DNA of 35,350 nt from Deltaproteobacteria bacterium. GTDB lineage: Bacteria; Desulfobacterota; BSN033; UBA1163. The stretch is taken from contig JAGVBT010000156.1 in assembly GCA_020059605.1 (NCBI GenBank), positions 1-35,350 of the forward strand. The letters are read 5' to 3'. The notes beneath the pieces were generated by a model. It searched no databases. It saw only the letters and a list, made by a program, of their open reading frames with translations, and was not told the origin of the DNA. Positions 14,151 to 21,805 of this stretch are shown piece by piece. Made by a program: the position numbers and the translations under genes. The number at the start of each line of letters is the position of its first letter. Positions within the stretch are counted from its first letter, which is position 1.

Positions 14151-15590
14151 TTAATGCCAGAAGGGACGGGTAAAAATTACCAGGACAGTAAAAATCTCCA
14201 GACGGCCTGCCAACATTAGAAAAGAGAGGATCCATTTTCCCAGAACCGGGAGATGCGCGTAATTCTCCACAGGACCCACTGCACCGATGCCCGGCCCCAC
14301 ATTCCCGAGAGTGGCTGCGACCGCGCCAATCGACGTGTCGATGTTGAGACCGAGTCCGGTCATGGCCATCACGCCAAGAAAGAAAAGCAGGATATACAGG
14401 GCGATGAACCCGATGATATTCAAGACCAAACCTTCCGGAACGGTTCGGTCTCCCATCCGGATCGGAAAGACGCCGTGGGGATGAAACAGCTTCTTTAATT
14501 CCGATCCCACGAATTTAAAGGCGACCAAAATTCTCACATTCTTCATCCCTCCGCCGGTCGAACTGGTACAACCTCCGAAGAGCATTAATGCCAGGAGGAT
14601 GATCTGGGTCACAAAAGGCCACTGTTCATAGTCATGGGTGACAAAACCCGTTGTCGTCACGATCGAAACCGTCTGGAAGAGCGTGCTCCTGAAAAATTCT
14701 TCCGAAAGGACTTCTCCCCTGGCTAGACGCGAGGCCATGATCAATCCCACGGCCAGCCCACTGATGAACAGAAAGAAACGGAACTCGGGGTTCGAAAAAT
14801 AGAAGCGGGGCCTCCCCCTGAGAGCCCAGTAGTGGAGAGAGAAGTTGACCCCTGCGATGAACATAAAAACGATGATCACATAGTGAATATAAGGAGAAGG
14901 ATAGGCGGCAATGCTCGCATTGGTGGGAGCATACCCGCCCGTCGCCAATGTCCCGAAGGTGACACAGACAGAATCGAAAAGGGGGAGGCCGCCTAACATC
15001 AGAAGAAGGATCTCGGCCAGGGTGAAAAGAAGATAGACGGCCCAGAGGATTTTGGCGGTCTCGCTGATGCGGGGAGAAATCCTGTCCTTGATGGGACCCG
15101 GGACTTCGGCTTTGAAAAGCTGGACCCCCCCTACCCCCAGGAAGGGGAGAACGGCAACCGCCAGGGCGATGACACCCATCCCTCCCAGCCATTGTGTCAT
15201 GTTTCGCCAGAGGAGGAGACTTTTTGGAAGGGCCTCGATATCGGTCAAGATTGTGGCTCCGGTGGTGGTAAACCCTGACATCGTTTCAAAGAAGGCATCG
15301 GTCAGGTTTGGAATATAACCGGAGGCCAAAAACGGGACAGAACCCAGGAGGGAGAAAGTGATCCAGCTCAAGGTAACGGTCAGAAAAGCCTCCCTGATCT
15401 GTAGTTCAAGGGGCTTCTTGATGAGACCTCGAAGGATGAAACTCAGGAGGCTCATTCCGATCATCTGGGCGATATAAATGAAATGGAGTCCGTCCCTGTA
15501 ATAGAGTGAGAATCCCATAGGAAGGAGGAAGAACCCGCTGAGCAGGAGCCAGAGACTGGATAAGGTATAAATGATATTGGAAAGCTTCAA
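14151..15590 (-). CDS. trkH: TrkH-type potassium uptake channel subunit
   Basis: Membrane pore of a Trk K+ uptake system, superfamily of K+ transporters with four pore loops. The 479 aa are strongly hydrophobic and contain the four filter-like loops: MSGFTTTGATI, FGTLATGGYAP, VSIVTTTGFVT and LGNVGPGIGA. Each supplies a Gly or TTG-type filter residue. The N-terminus with SLYYRDG matches TrkH rather than KtrB. The start is a TTG at 15590 with GGAG 7 nt upstream. It is the last gene of the ktrB-ktrA-trkA-trkH run. The trkA-trkH spacer (67 nt) contains a CCTGCC/GGCAGG hairpin. Confidence 0.93.
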   Translation of the reverse strand: MKLSNIIYTLSSLWLLLSGFFLLPMGFSLYYRDGLHFIYIAQMIGMSLLSFILRGLIKKPLELQIREAFLTVTLSWITFSLLGSVPFLASGYIPNLTDAFFETMSGFTTTGATILTDIEALPKSLLLWRNMTQWLGGMGVIALAVAVLPFLGVGGVQLFKAEVPGPIKDRISPRISETAKILWAVYLLFTLAEILLLMLGGLPLFDSVCVTFGTLATGGYAPTNASIAAYPSPYIHYVIIVFMFIAGVNFSLHYWALRGRPRFYFSNPEFRFFLFISGLAVGLIMASRLARGEVLSEEFFRSTLFQTVSIVTTTGFVTHDYEQWPFVTQIILLALMLFGGCTSSTGGGMKNVRILVAFKFVGSELKKLFHPHGVFPIRMGDRTVPEGLVLNIIGFIALYILLFFLGVMAMTGLGLNIDTSIGAVAATLGNVGPGIGAVGPVENYAHLPVLGKWILSFLMLAGRLEIFTVLVIFTRPFWH

Positions 15591-15621
15591 AACCTTGCTC
15601 CATTGAAAATCGCAACGACTG

Positions 15622-15641
15622 CCTGCCTGCCGGTAGGCAGG
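15622..15641. repeat. CCTGCC/GGCAGG hairpin between trkA and trkH
   Basis: A 6-bp perfect stem (15622-15627 with 15636-15641) around an 8-nt loop in the 67-nt spacer. No T-tract follows on the minus strand, so read-through into trkH is expected. It is similar in sequence to the palindrome at 11377-11392. Confidence 0.5.
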
Positions 15642-15657
15642 GAATTTCTATCGGGGT

Positions 15658-16998
15658 TTATGAAAATCTCTTCTCAATGGCAGAAATGGCTTTGGGAAGA
15701 GCAAAAACGATCACCTTGTCCCCGGGCTGCAGAACGCTCTTTCCGTAGAGGATCAAGACCTCGTCCTTTCGAACGGCGGCCGCAACCAGGGCCCCCTTTG
15801 GCAATCCCAGGTCTTTCAGGGGTTTGCCGATGATCCGGCTCGATTTCATAACTTCAAACTCAATGGCTTCCGCATCGATCCCGTGAAAGGTGGCTGCGGA
15901 GAGAATGGTCCCTCTCCGGATAAAACGCAAAATGGCGCTTGCCGTGGAGAGTCGAACATTGACCGTGGAATCGATCCCGATGACGGGCAGGAGCGGGAGA
16001 TAGGTCGGCTTATTGACCAGGGCGATCGTTTTATGGATTCCGAGATGTTTGGCAAGCAGGCAAGAGAGGATATTGTTCTCATCATCGGAGGTGACTGCAA
16101 TGAAGGCGTCCATATTGAGGAGGCCCTCCCTCGCAAGGGTGTCGATCTCCGTTCCGTCCGCCTGATACACGGCTGTTCTTTTGAGCTGTGAGGCGATCTT
16201 AACCGACTTTTCCCGATTCGACTCGACGAGGGTCACCTCGATCTGCCGCTCCAATTTTTCCGCCAGGCCCCGGCCGATCTTTCCTCCTCCCAGGATCATG
16301 ATCCGATCGAGTCTCTGGTCTGTCTTACCGGTGAGGGAAAGGACATGGGAAAGGCTCTCCCTTTTGGCAATCACGAAGATCTGGTCATTTTTGCTGAAAT
16401 AGTCCTCTCCGGTGGGAATGATCGTCTTTTCCCCTTTCAGCATGGCCACGACACGGATATTCCTTCTCTCCTCCTCGCTTCCAACCTCTTTCAGGGGTTT
16501 GTTTAAATTGGGGCACTGACCATCCAGTTTCAGTCCCACAACCACGATCTTGCCGTTTTCAAACTCGACGACTTCCGAAGCTGAGGCCCGCATGAGAAGC
16601 CGGGTGATCTCCTCAATGACCTCCTCTTCCGGATGGATGAAAAGGTCCACCCCGAGATCTTCTGGCTTGAGGATGGACGAATTTTCATAATAATCCGGGT
16701 TTCTCACCCGGGCAATCTTTCTCTTTACTCCCATTTTGGAAGCAATCATACAGGCAATCAGATTGATCTCGTCTACGCCTGAAGCGGCAATAAACATGTC
16801 CGCCGATTCCAAACCCGCCTCTTTCAGAACGCTCTGGCTCGAAGCATTTCCCTCGATCACCGAGACATCAAGGGCTTCCTGGGCATGAGCGCACTTCTCC
16901 GGATCGCTGTCAATAATGACCAGATCATGTTTCTCAAGGGAGAGTCTCTGGGCGAGGTAAAATCCCACCTCTCCGGCTCCGATAATGACAATCTTCAT
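15658..16998 (-). CDS. trkA: TrkA potassium channel regulator (two RCK units)
   Basis: Cytoplasmic NAD(H)/nucleotide-binding gating subunit for TrkH. The 446 aa contain two RCK_N-RCK_C units in tandem. The first nucleotide loop is IIGAGEVGFYLA (about 5-16) with Asp at the end of strand 2 (IIDSD). The second begins MILGGGKIGRGLAE near residue 234. RCK_C subdomains end near 220 and at the C-terminus. Duplication is characteristic of TrkA rather than KtrA. The ATG at 16998 has AGGAG 4 nt upstream. It lies 24 nt after ktrA and 67 nt before trkH, so it is the natural partner of trkH. Confidence 0.95.
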   Translation of the reverse strand: MKIVIIGAGEVGFYLAQRLSLEKHDLVIIDSDPEKCAHAQEALDVSVIEGNASSQSVLKEAGLESADMFIAASGVDEINLIACMIASKMGVKRKIARVRNPDYYENSSILKPEDLGVDLFIHPEEEVIEEITRLLMRASASEVVEFENGKIVVVGLKLDGQCPNLNKPLKEVGSEEERRNIRVVAMLKGEKTIIPTGEDYFSKNDQIFVIAKRESLSHVLSLTGKTDQRLDRIMILGGGKIGRGLAEKLERQIEVTLVESNREKSVKIASQLKRTAVYQADGTEIDTLAREGLLNMDAFIAVTSDDENNILSCLLAKHLGIHKTIALVNKPTYLPLLPVIGIDSTVNVRLSTASAILRFIRRGTILSAATFHGIDAEAIEFEVMKSSRIIGKPLKDLGLPKGALVAAAVRKDEVLILYGKSVLQPGDKVIVFALPKAISAIEKRFS

Positions 16999-17022
16999 CT
17001 ATCTCCTATCCTCCCCATCTCC

Positions 17023-17670
17023 CTATCTGATTTTTTGGATATCTTCTTCCTTGCCGATGACGACCAGAATATCGCTGTCTTTGATCACAAAATCAGCGTG
17101 GGGAACCATCTTGACCCCTTCAGGCAGCAACTCCCTGATGGCAATCACTTCCACATGATATTTACTTCTCAAGTGTAGCTCTCCAATCGTCTTTCCCATA
17201 AAACTGGAGGGGGGGGCCAGTTCGCAGACCGTGTAATCATTCGAGAGAGGGATATAATCGAGGACATTCGGAGAGACCAGGCCCTTGGCCACTTTGTCCG
17301 CCATCTCCTTCTCCGGAATGATCACCTCCGTCGCCCCCACCTTTTCCAGGACGTGCTTGTGATCCTCATCGGGCGCCTTCACAATGATCCGCTTTACCCT
17401 CATCTCTTTAAGGTGAAGGGTGAGGAGGGTGGCTGCGGCCAGATCCTCCCCGAAAGAGACGATAACCACATCATCTTCCTGGAGGCCGATCGATTCCATT
17501 ACCTCTTTGTCCGTCCCGTCGGCCAGGATCGCCTGGGTGGAGAAGTCTTTGATCTTTTGAACAACCTCTTTGTCCTTATCGATCGCAATCACCTCGATGC
17601 CGTTTTTAAAGAGGTCTTTTGTAATATTGAAACCAAAAATCCCCAATCCAATCACAATGACTCGCTTCAT
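17023..17670 (-). CDS. ktrA: KtrA-type potassium uptake regulator (single RCK unit)
   Basis: 215 aa, a single RCK_N (nucleotide loop VIGLGIFGFNI, 5-15, with IAIDKD at strand 2) plus RCK_C, the size and layout of KtrA/KtrC. It would form the octameric gating ring of the KtrB pore encoded upstream. The ATG at 17670 is preceded by GAGGAGAGG with suitable spacing. It lies 125 nt downstream of ktrB across a spacer with ATTCCGC words, and 24 nt upstream of trkA. Confidence 0.93.
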   Translation of the reverse strand: MKRVIVIGLGIFGFNITKDLFKNGIEVIAIDKDKEVVQKIKDFSTQAILADGTDKEVMESIGLQEDDVVIVSFGEDLAAATLLTLHLKEMRVKRIIVKAPDEDHKHVLEKVGATEVIIPEKEMADKVAKGLVSPNVLDYIPLSNDYTVCELAPPSSFMGKTIGELHLRSKYHVEVIAIRELLPEGVKMVPHADFVIKDSDILVVIGKEEDIQKIR

Positions 17671-17755
17671 CTGATCCTCTCCTCAACTTGCAGGGGCAAT
17701 TCATGAATGGCCCCACCTTCTCAATTCCACAATCCGCATCTCTTTCTTATCCATT

Positions 17756-17787
17756 ATTCCGCATTCCGCAATCCAAAATCCGAAATT
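17756..17787. repeat. ATTCCGC/AATCCG word array between ktrB and ktrA
   Basis: Part of the 125-bp spacer. It holds two tandem ATTCCGC heptamers followed by ATCC(A/G)AAAT variants, like the ileS-lspA spacer at 6249-6283. The remainder of the spacer shows no gene or terminator. Confidence 0.65.
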
Positions 17788-17795
17788 GATAAACA

Positions 17796-19169
17796 CTACC
17801 CTACCATTACCCCCTCTTCAGCGTAGGTCAACCCCCTTCCGCTTTTGATTCTTGAGAGCGAGAAGGCGAGCGTCAAAGGCCCCACCCTACCGGCAAACAT
17901 CATCAGAACGATTGCAAATTTCTGGACGTCATTCAGCCGGGGAGTGACTCCCATCGACAATCCAACCGTCCCAAATGCCGAGACCGTCTCAAAGAGATAC
18001 TCTACAAAGAACTGCCGGCTTTCCAGGGGAGGGAGGTCTCCTCCGCCCGCAACCAGCAGGATCGATGTGATGATGGAGACTGAAAAGGCGGAGGCAAAGA
18101 TGATGGAGATGGTGCGGCTGACGACCTCCTTCGGAATTGTCCGGGAATGAATATTCACCTCCTCATTCCCCCTGAGCCGGTTCCAGAGCATCAGGAGAAG
18201 GAGCGCGGCGCTCGTTGTCTTAACCCCTCCGCCGGTCGAACCCGGGGAGGCACCGATAAACATCAGAACGATCAGGAGCAGGAGCGTGGCATTCGTCAGA
18301 AACCCAATCTCCACCGTATTGAACCCGCAGGTTCTCGGAGTGACCGCCTGAAAAAGGGATATCAGGATCCTGTTCCCGACGGGCTGGTCTATGAGAAGAT
18401 AATTCCTCTCAAAGAGATAGAAAAAAAAGGCGCCGGTGAGGATGAGAATTGCCGTGGTGATGAGAACGATCCTACTATGAAGGGAAACCTTTCTTTGAAC
18501 TCCCCTCCATTTAGAGAAAATTTCGTATTGGACGATGAAGCCGATCCCTCCGGTGACGAGCAACCCCATCACCGTTAGATTGACCAGCAAGTCTCCCTGG
18601 TATCTCAACAGGCTATCCGAAAAGAGTGAAAACCCACAATTGTTGAAGGCGGAAACGGCGTGATAGATCGCCTGATAGAAAGCTGTCCCGGCCGGGAAAT
18701 CCTTTGAAAACCGGACGAACAGGAGAAGGGTTCCCGCCGACTCGAAGATGAGTGTAAAGAGGAATATCGATTTCAGTAGGATGAAAAAATCCCTCCTCCG
18801 GGTATGGAGGAATGTCGTCTGGACAATCTCCCTGCCCTTAAACGAGATTCCTCTCCCCATCAACACGAAGAAGACGGTTGAAAAGGTGATGATCCCCAGC
18901 CCCCCGGTCTGAAAGAGGAGAATGGTAATCACCTGGCCGGCCGTCGAGAGATCTTTCCCATTGTCAACGACCGCGAGTCCCGTGACACAAACCGCCGAGG
19001 TCGATGTAAAGAGCGCATCGATGAAACGCAACCGCCCTGTTGAGGCTGCAAACTGAAACGAAAGCAGGAGGGCTCCAATGAGTATGGCCCCGGCAAAGCC
19101 GAGGATCAGGACTCTCGGGGGGGTCAGGCGCCTTGAAATAAAGGTTCTCATGAAGAGATAGGTTTTCAT
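17796..19169 (-). CDS. ktrB: KtrB-type potassium uptake channel subunit
   Basis: Membrane pore of a Ktr K+ uptake system (in known Ktr systems often Na+-dependent). The 457 aa contain four pore loops: TSAVCVTGLAV, NNCGFSLF, TPRTCGFNTV and FGTVGLSMG. These match KtrB, and the GSTGGGVKTTS segment after the third loop is the conserved K+-transporter gate region. First gene of the K+ run, divergent from the antiporter operon. The start ATG at 19169 lacks a Shine-Dalgarno and lies only about 9 nt from the predicted transcription start; an alternative ATG is at 19151. Confidence 0.95.
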   Translation of the reverse strand: MKTYLFMRTFISRRLTPPRVLILGFAGAILIGALLLSFQFAASTGRLRFIDALFTSTSAVCVTGLAVVDNGKDLSTAGQVITILLFQTGGLGIITFSTVFFVLMGRGISFKGREIVQTTFLHTRRRDFFILLKSIFLFTLIFESAGTLLLFVRFSKDFPAGTAFYQAIYHAVSAFNNCGFSLFSDSLLRYQGDLLVNLTVMGLLVTGGIGFIVQYEIFSKWRGVQRKVSLHSRIVLITTAILILTGAFFFYLFERNYLLIDQPVGNRILISLFQAVTPRTCGFNTVEIGFLTNATLLLLIVLMFIGASPGSTGGGVKTTSAALLLLMLWNRLRGNEEVNIHSRTIPKEVVSRTISIIFASAFSVSIITSILLVAGGGDLPPLESRQFFVEYLFETVSAFGTVGLSMGVTPRLNDVQKFAIVLMMFAGRVGPLTLAFSLSRIKSGRGLTYAEEGVMVG

Positions 19170-19184
19170 CGACGATGATAATGG

Positions 19185-19213
19185 ACTTTACTTAAAAAAA
19201 GCACTCCTGTCAA
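19185..19213 (-). promoter_or_regulatory. sigma70-type promoter of ktrB operon
   Basis: Minus strand TTGACA (19213-19208), 17-bp spacer containing seven T, TAAAGT (19190-19185). The -35 is perfect and the -10 matches 4 of 6. The predicted start near 19178 leaves a leader of about 9 nt before the ktrB ATG, so the message may be close to leaderless. Confidence 0.65.
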
Positions 19214-19255
19214 CCTGGTCTTCCGGTGCGTTTTCCGGAGGGAGGGTGAGGGGGG

Positions 19256-19284
19256 TTGACGAATGAACTCTTTTTGGATAAGAT
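19256..19284 (+). promoter_or_regulatory. sigma70-type promoter of the antiporter operon
   Basis: Plus strand TTGACG (19256-19261), 17-bp spacer, TAAGAT (19279-19284). Matches are 5 of 6 and 4 of 6. It faces away from the ktrB promoter, with 42 bp between the two -35 boxes. The -35 TTG is in frame with mrpE and is preceded by a purine-rich GGAGGG stretch, so it can be mistaken for a start codon. Because of that stretch this promoter is less certain than the others. Confidence 0.5.
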
Positions 19285-19324
19285 TTGTGCAATTTTAAGG
19301 CAACACACCCGGTTCCTAACGTTC

Positions 19325-19810
19325 ATGGCCTTTCTTTCGACCTTCATCATTTTATTCGGGTTCTGGATATTCCTCTCGGGTCTCCTCGATCCCTTCCACC
19401 TCTCTCTCGGCGCGATCTCGTGCGCTCTGGTCTCCCGGATTTCCGGAGATCTCATCTTCTCCCAAAAGAAGGCGGACAGGAATCATCTTTCCCAGATTTT
19501 CCGGTTCATCCGATTCCTTCCCTGGCTTCTCTACCAGATCTTCATCGCCAATCTATATATCGCCTTTCTGGTTCTCCATCCCAACATGATTTCATTGATC
19601 GATCCCCATATCATCAGGTTCAAAGTGAGGTTGAAGTCGGATCTCTTTTTAACGACCTTTGCCAACTCCATCACGTTGACGCCGGGCACCATCACCATTC
19701 TCATCCAGGAAGGCCACTTCTATGTCCATGCGGTCGACCGGAAAGTGGCCGACGATCTCATGACGGGTGAGATGGAGGACAGAGTCGCCCGTATCTATCA
19801 GGAGGACTGA
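19325..19810 (+). CDS. mrpE: Mrp/Mnh cation antiporter subunit E (MbhA-like)
   Basis: MnhE/MrpE-family membrane subunit of a multisubunit cation/proton antiporter. With the ATG at 19325 it is 161 aa, the usual family size (about 158-160), and opens directly with the first membrane helix; the motif block ANSITLTPGTITI (about residues 113-125) is the MnhE signature. The in-frame TTG at 19256 would add 23 atypical residues and coincides with a -35 box, so I reject it, though a GGAGGG-rich tract lies before it and the ATG has no clear Shine-Dalgarno. First gene of an eleven-gene run; only 2 nt separate it from mrpF. Confidence 0.92.
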   Translation: MAFLSTFIILFGFWIFLSGLLDPFHLSLGAISCALVSRISGDLIFSQKKADRNHLSQIFRFIRFLPWLLYQIFIANLYIAFLVLHPNMISLIDPHIIRFKVRLKSDLFLTTFANSITLTPGTITILIQEGHFYVHAVDRKVADDLMTGEMEDRVARIYQED

Positions 19811-19812
19811 AC

Positions 19813-20079
19813 ATGGAACGATTCTTTCTTACAGTGAGCATCCTCCTTGGCCTCTTCGTTTTCCTGTGTCTCTATCGGGTGGTTTTCGGGCCGGGGATAT
19901 TCAATCGCCTGGTGGGAGCCAGCGTCATCGGCACCAAGACCCTGACCATCCTCGTCCTCATCGGGTTCGTCTATGGCCGAATCGATATGTTCGTCGATAT
20001 CTCCCTAGTTTACGCCCTGCTCAACTTCATCGTCACGATCGCTGTGGCCAAATATTTCCAGAGAAAGGGGGCGATGTAA
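19813..20079 (+). CDS. mrpF: Mrp/Mnh antiporter subunit F (MbhB-like)
   Basis: 88-aa membrane protein with three hydrophobic segments, typical of MnhF/MrpF. Seen landmarks are RVVFGPGIFNRLVGASVIGT in the first half and DISLVYALLNF in the third helix. GGAGG (19801-19805) sits 7 nt before the ATG, inside the end of mrpE. Its stop codon directly abuts the ATG of mrpG. Confidence 0.95.
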   Translation: MERFFLTVSILLGLFVFLCLYRVVFGPGIFNRLVGASVIGTKTLTILVLIGFVYGRIDMFVDISLVYALLNFIVTIAVAKYFQRKGAM

Positions 20080-20409
20080 ATGGAGATCGTTGCCATCCTT
20101 CTCCTCTGTGCGGGGACCTTCTTCTACCTGACGGGAACGGTCGGCCTCCTGCGTTTTCCCGATTTCTATTCCCGGATGCATGCCACCGGAAAGAGCGATA
20201 CGCTGGGAACCCTTCTTTCCCTTCTGGGCCTGGCCTTCTATGCCGGTTTTTCATTCACCGGCGTCAAGATCCTCTTCATCGCTGTTTTTATCTTTTTAAC
20301 CAGCCCCACGGCCACCCATGCTCTTCTCCGTGCGGCTTTCGATTCAAAGGTCCCCCCATGGACCAAGGACGGCAGGTCTCTCCGGGATAAAGAAGTCAGA
20401 AGAAAGTAA
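20080..20409 (+). CDS. mrpG: Mrp/Mnh antiporter subunit G (MbhC-like)
   Basis: 109-aa MnhG/MrpG-family membrane subunit. The diagnostic block GLLRFPDFYSRMHATGKSDT (22-41) is intact, followed by two hydrophobic segments and TSPTATHALLRAA. The charged C-terminal tail is probably cytoplasmic. The ATG follows the mrpF stop with no gap. After this gene comes the only sizeable gap (66 nt) within the first part of the operon. Confidence 0.95.
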   Translation: MEIVAILLLCAGTFFYLTGTVGLLRFPDFYSRMHATGKSDTLGTLLSLLGLAFYAGFSFTGVKILFIAVFIFLTSPTATHALLRAAFDSKVPPWTKDGRSLRDKEVRRK

Positions 20410-20475
20410 GATGTTCATCGTTCATTGTTTATCGTCCATCGTTCACCGTTCGATTTGGAATCCGGAGGCGATAGA
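20410..20475. repeat. TCATCGTTCA-type word array within the operon
   Basis: Spacer between mrpG and the DUF4040 gene. About four imperfect copies of a 9-10-nt unit (TCATCGTTCA, TTGTTTATCG, TCCATCGTTC, ACCGTTCG) run from 20411 to about 20450, then GGAGG at 20464-20468 serves the next gene. Its style resembles the other spacer arrays although the word differs. Confidence 0.55.
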
Positions 20476-20721
20476 ATGATCTGGCAGATCGACCTCATCC
20501 TGCTCGCTTTTGTGCTCGTCTGCGCCCTCGCCTCCCTGATGGTCAAGGACCTGTTAAGTTCCGCCGTCATCTTTGGCGCCTATAGCTTTTTCATGTGCAT
20601 CCTCTGGGCGGAGATGGGGGCGGTTGATGTGGCCTTCACCGAAGCCGCTGTCGGAGCGGGAGTAAGCACCATTTTCTTCATTGTGGCCATCGTAAAGACG
20701 ACGAGGAGGACAAAAGATTGA
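20476..20721 (+). CDS. MbhD-like (DUF4040) antiporter subunit
   Basis: 81-aa membrane protein of the DUF4040/MbhD type, equivalent to part of the C-terminal region of canonical MrpA but encoded separately. Three hydrophobic segments are seen; the signature is GAVDVAFTEAAVGAGVSTIF. I use the ATG at 20476 (GGAGG 7 nt upstream) instead of an upstream ATG at 20425 that would add 17 residues from the repeat array. Its TGA overlaps the TTG start of the next gene. Confidence 0.9.
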   Translation: MIWQIDLILLAFVLVCALASLMVKDLLSSAVIFGAYSFFMCILWAEMGAVDVAFTEAAVGAGVSTIFFIVAIVKTTRRTKD

Positions 20722-20990
20722 AGCTGATTGCGCTGATTGCGGTCTCTCTGACGGGTGCGATTCTCATTTATGGGACGGCCGACATGCCGGACTGGGGCGA
20801 CCCCGGGTCTCCGGCCAGCCTCCATGTCTCTCCGAGGTATATCGAGAAGTCCGTGGAGGAGACGCAGGTCCCGAACATCGTCACCTCCGTCCTCGCAGAC
20901 TACAGGGGATATGATACGTTGGGCGAGACGACGGTCATCTTCACCGCGGGGATCGCCTGTATCCTGTTGATCAGGAGGTTTGGAAGGTGA
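20718..20990 (+). CDS. MbhE-like antiporter subunit
   Basis: 90 aa: an N-terminal helix, an extracytoplasmic loop, and a second helix. The block NIVTSVLADYRGYDTLGETT is the hallmark of MbhE and of the C-terminal end of MrpA. Start is the TTG at 20718 with AGGAGGA 7 nt upstream, overlapping the previous stop by two bases. Its own stop overlaps the GTG of mrpB. Together with the DUF4040 protein it represents a split MrpA C-terminus. Confidence 0.9.
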   Translation: MKLIALIAVSLTGAILIYGTADMPDWGDPGSPASLHVSPRYIEKSVEETQVPNIVTSVLADYRGYDTLGETTVIFTAGIACILLIRRFGR

Positions 20991-21433
20991 CTTCTCGGTT
21001 TGACGATGTGATCATCCAGACGGTCTGCAGGATCCTCATTCCCTTTATCCAGATCTTCGGCCTTTATGTCATCGCCCACGGCCATAGCAGCCCCGGGGGA
21101 GGGTTCCAGGGAGGGGTAATCCTCGGGGCAAGCTTCATCCTGCTCTGTCTCTCTTACGATATCAAGGAGATGAAGCGCCGGTTAAGCCGTAAGCGCGCCA
21201 TTCTCTTTAGTGCCCTGGGCGTCATCATCTATGCGGGCATTGGCCTTCTCTGCCTCCTCTTGGACGGGAACTATCTGGACTATGGGAGACTCCATCGGAT
21301 CCTACCGGTCGATCCCGTCAGGGCCCGGTCCATGGGGATATTGGGCATTGAGATTGGCGTGGGGATGACGGTCATGGCCGTGATGGTCACCATCTTTATC
21401 GATCTGGCATCGGAAGAGGAAAAAAGGAACTGA
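20987..21433 (+). CDS. mrpB: Mrp/Mnh antiporter subunit B (MbhF-like)
   Basis: 148-aa MnhB/MrpB-family protein with four hydrophobic segments. The family block GHSSPGGGFQGGVILGAS (32-49) is intact. The start is a GTG at 20987 overlapping the upstream TGA (GTGA), with AGGAGG 8 nt before it. It is followed after 6 nt by mrpC. Confidence 0.94.
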   Translation: MTSRFDDVIIQTVCRILIPFIQIFGLYVIAHGHSSPGGGFQGGVILGASFILLCLSYDIKEMKRRLSRKRAILFSALGVIIYAGIGLLCLLLDGNYLDYGRLHRILPVDPVRARSMGILGIEIGVGMTVMAVMVTIFIDLASEEEKRN

Positions 21434-21439
21434 TATAGG

Positions 21440-21805
21440 ATGGAATTCATCATCGGGAAATACAACTACTGGATCTACATCTGCCTCATGATGATCGGCT
21501 TTTATGCCATGATCGGCAAGAGAAACCTGGTCAAAAAATTGATCGGGATGAATATCTTTCAAACCTCCATCATCCTCTTCTTCGTCTCGACGGGTTCGAA
21601 AAAAGGAGCGACCATCCCCATCGTGGAACACGGAGCCCGGGCGGTTGAGGCGGTCCGCTACATCAACCCCCTGCCCCATGTCCTGATGCTGACCGCCATT
21701 GTCGTCATGGTGTCCACCTTCGGGGTGGCGCTGGCGCTTCTGATGATGATCTACCGCAGATACCACACCCTCGAGGAGGATGAAATTCTGGGGTTTCGAA
21801 AATGA
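21440..21805 (+). CDS. mrpC: Mrp/Mnh antiporter subunit C (MbhG/NuoK-like)
   Basis: 121-aa NuoK-type subunit with three hydrophobic segments. GKRNLVKKLIGMNIFQTSIIL (26-46) and the PLPHVLMLTAIVV block (77-89) are MrpC/NuoK signatures. Its TGA overlaps the ATG of the next gene (ATGA), implying coupled translation. Confidence 0.94.
   Translation: MEFIIGKYNYWIYICLMMIGFYAMIGKRNLVKKLIGMNIFQTSIILFFVSTGSKKGATIPIVEHGARAVEAVRYINPLPHVLMLTAIVVMVSTFGVALALLMMIYRRYHTLEEDEILGFRK

Noticed and set aside
11377..15641. CRISPR-like or transposon origin for the CCTGCC/GGCAGG palindromes
   Set aside because: Only two related copies, no spacing regularity, no associated genes.
19256..19324. longer mrpE starting at the TTG at 19256
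   Set aside because: The TTG is part of a -35-like box and the extra 23 residues do not fit the family; length from the ATG at 19325 is normal. The nearby GGAGGG keeps some doubt.
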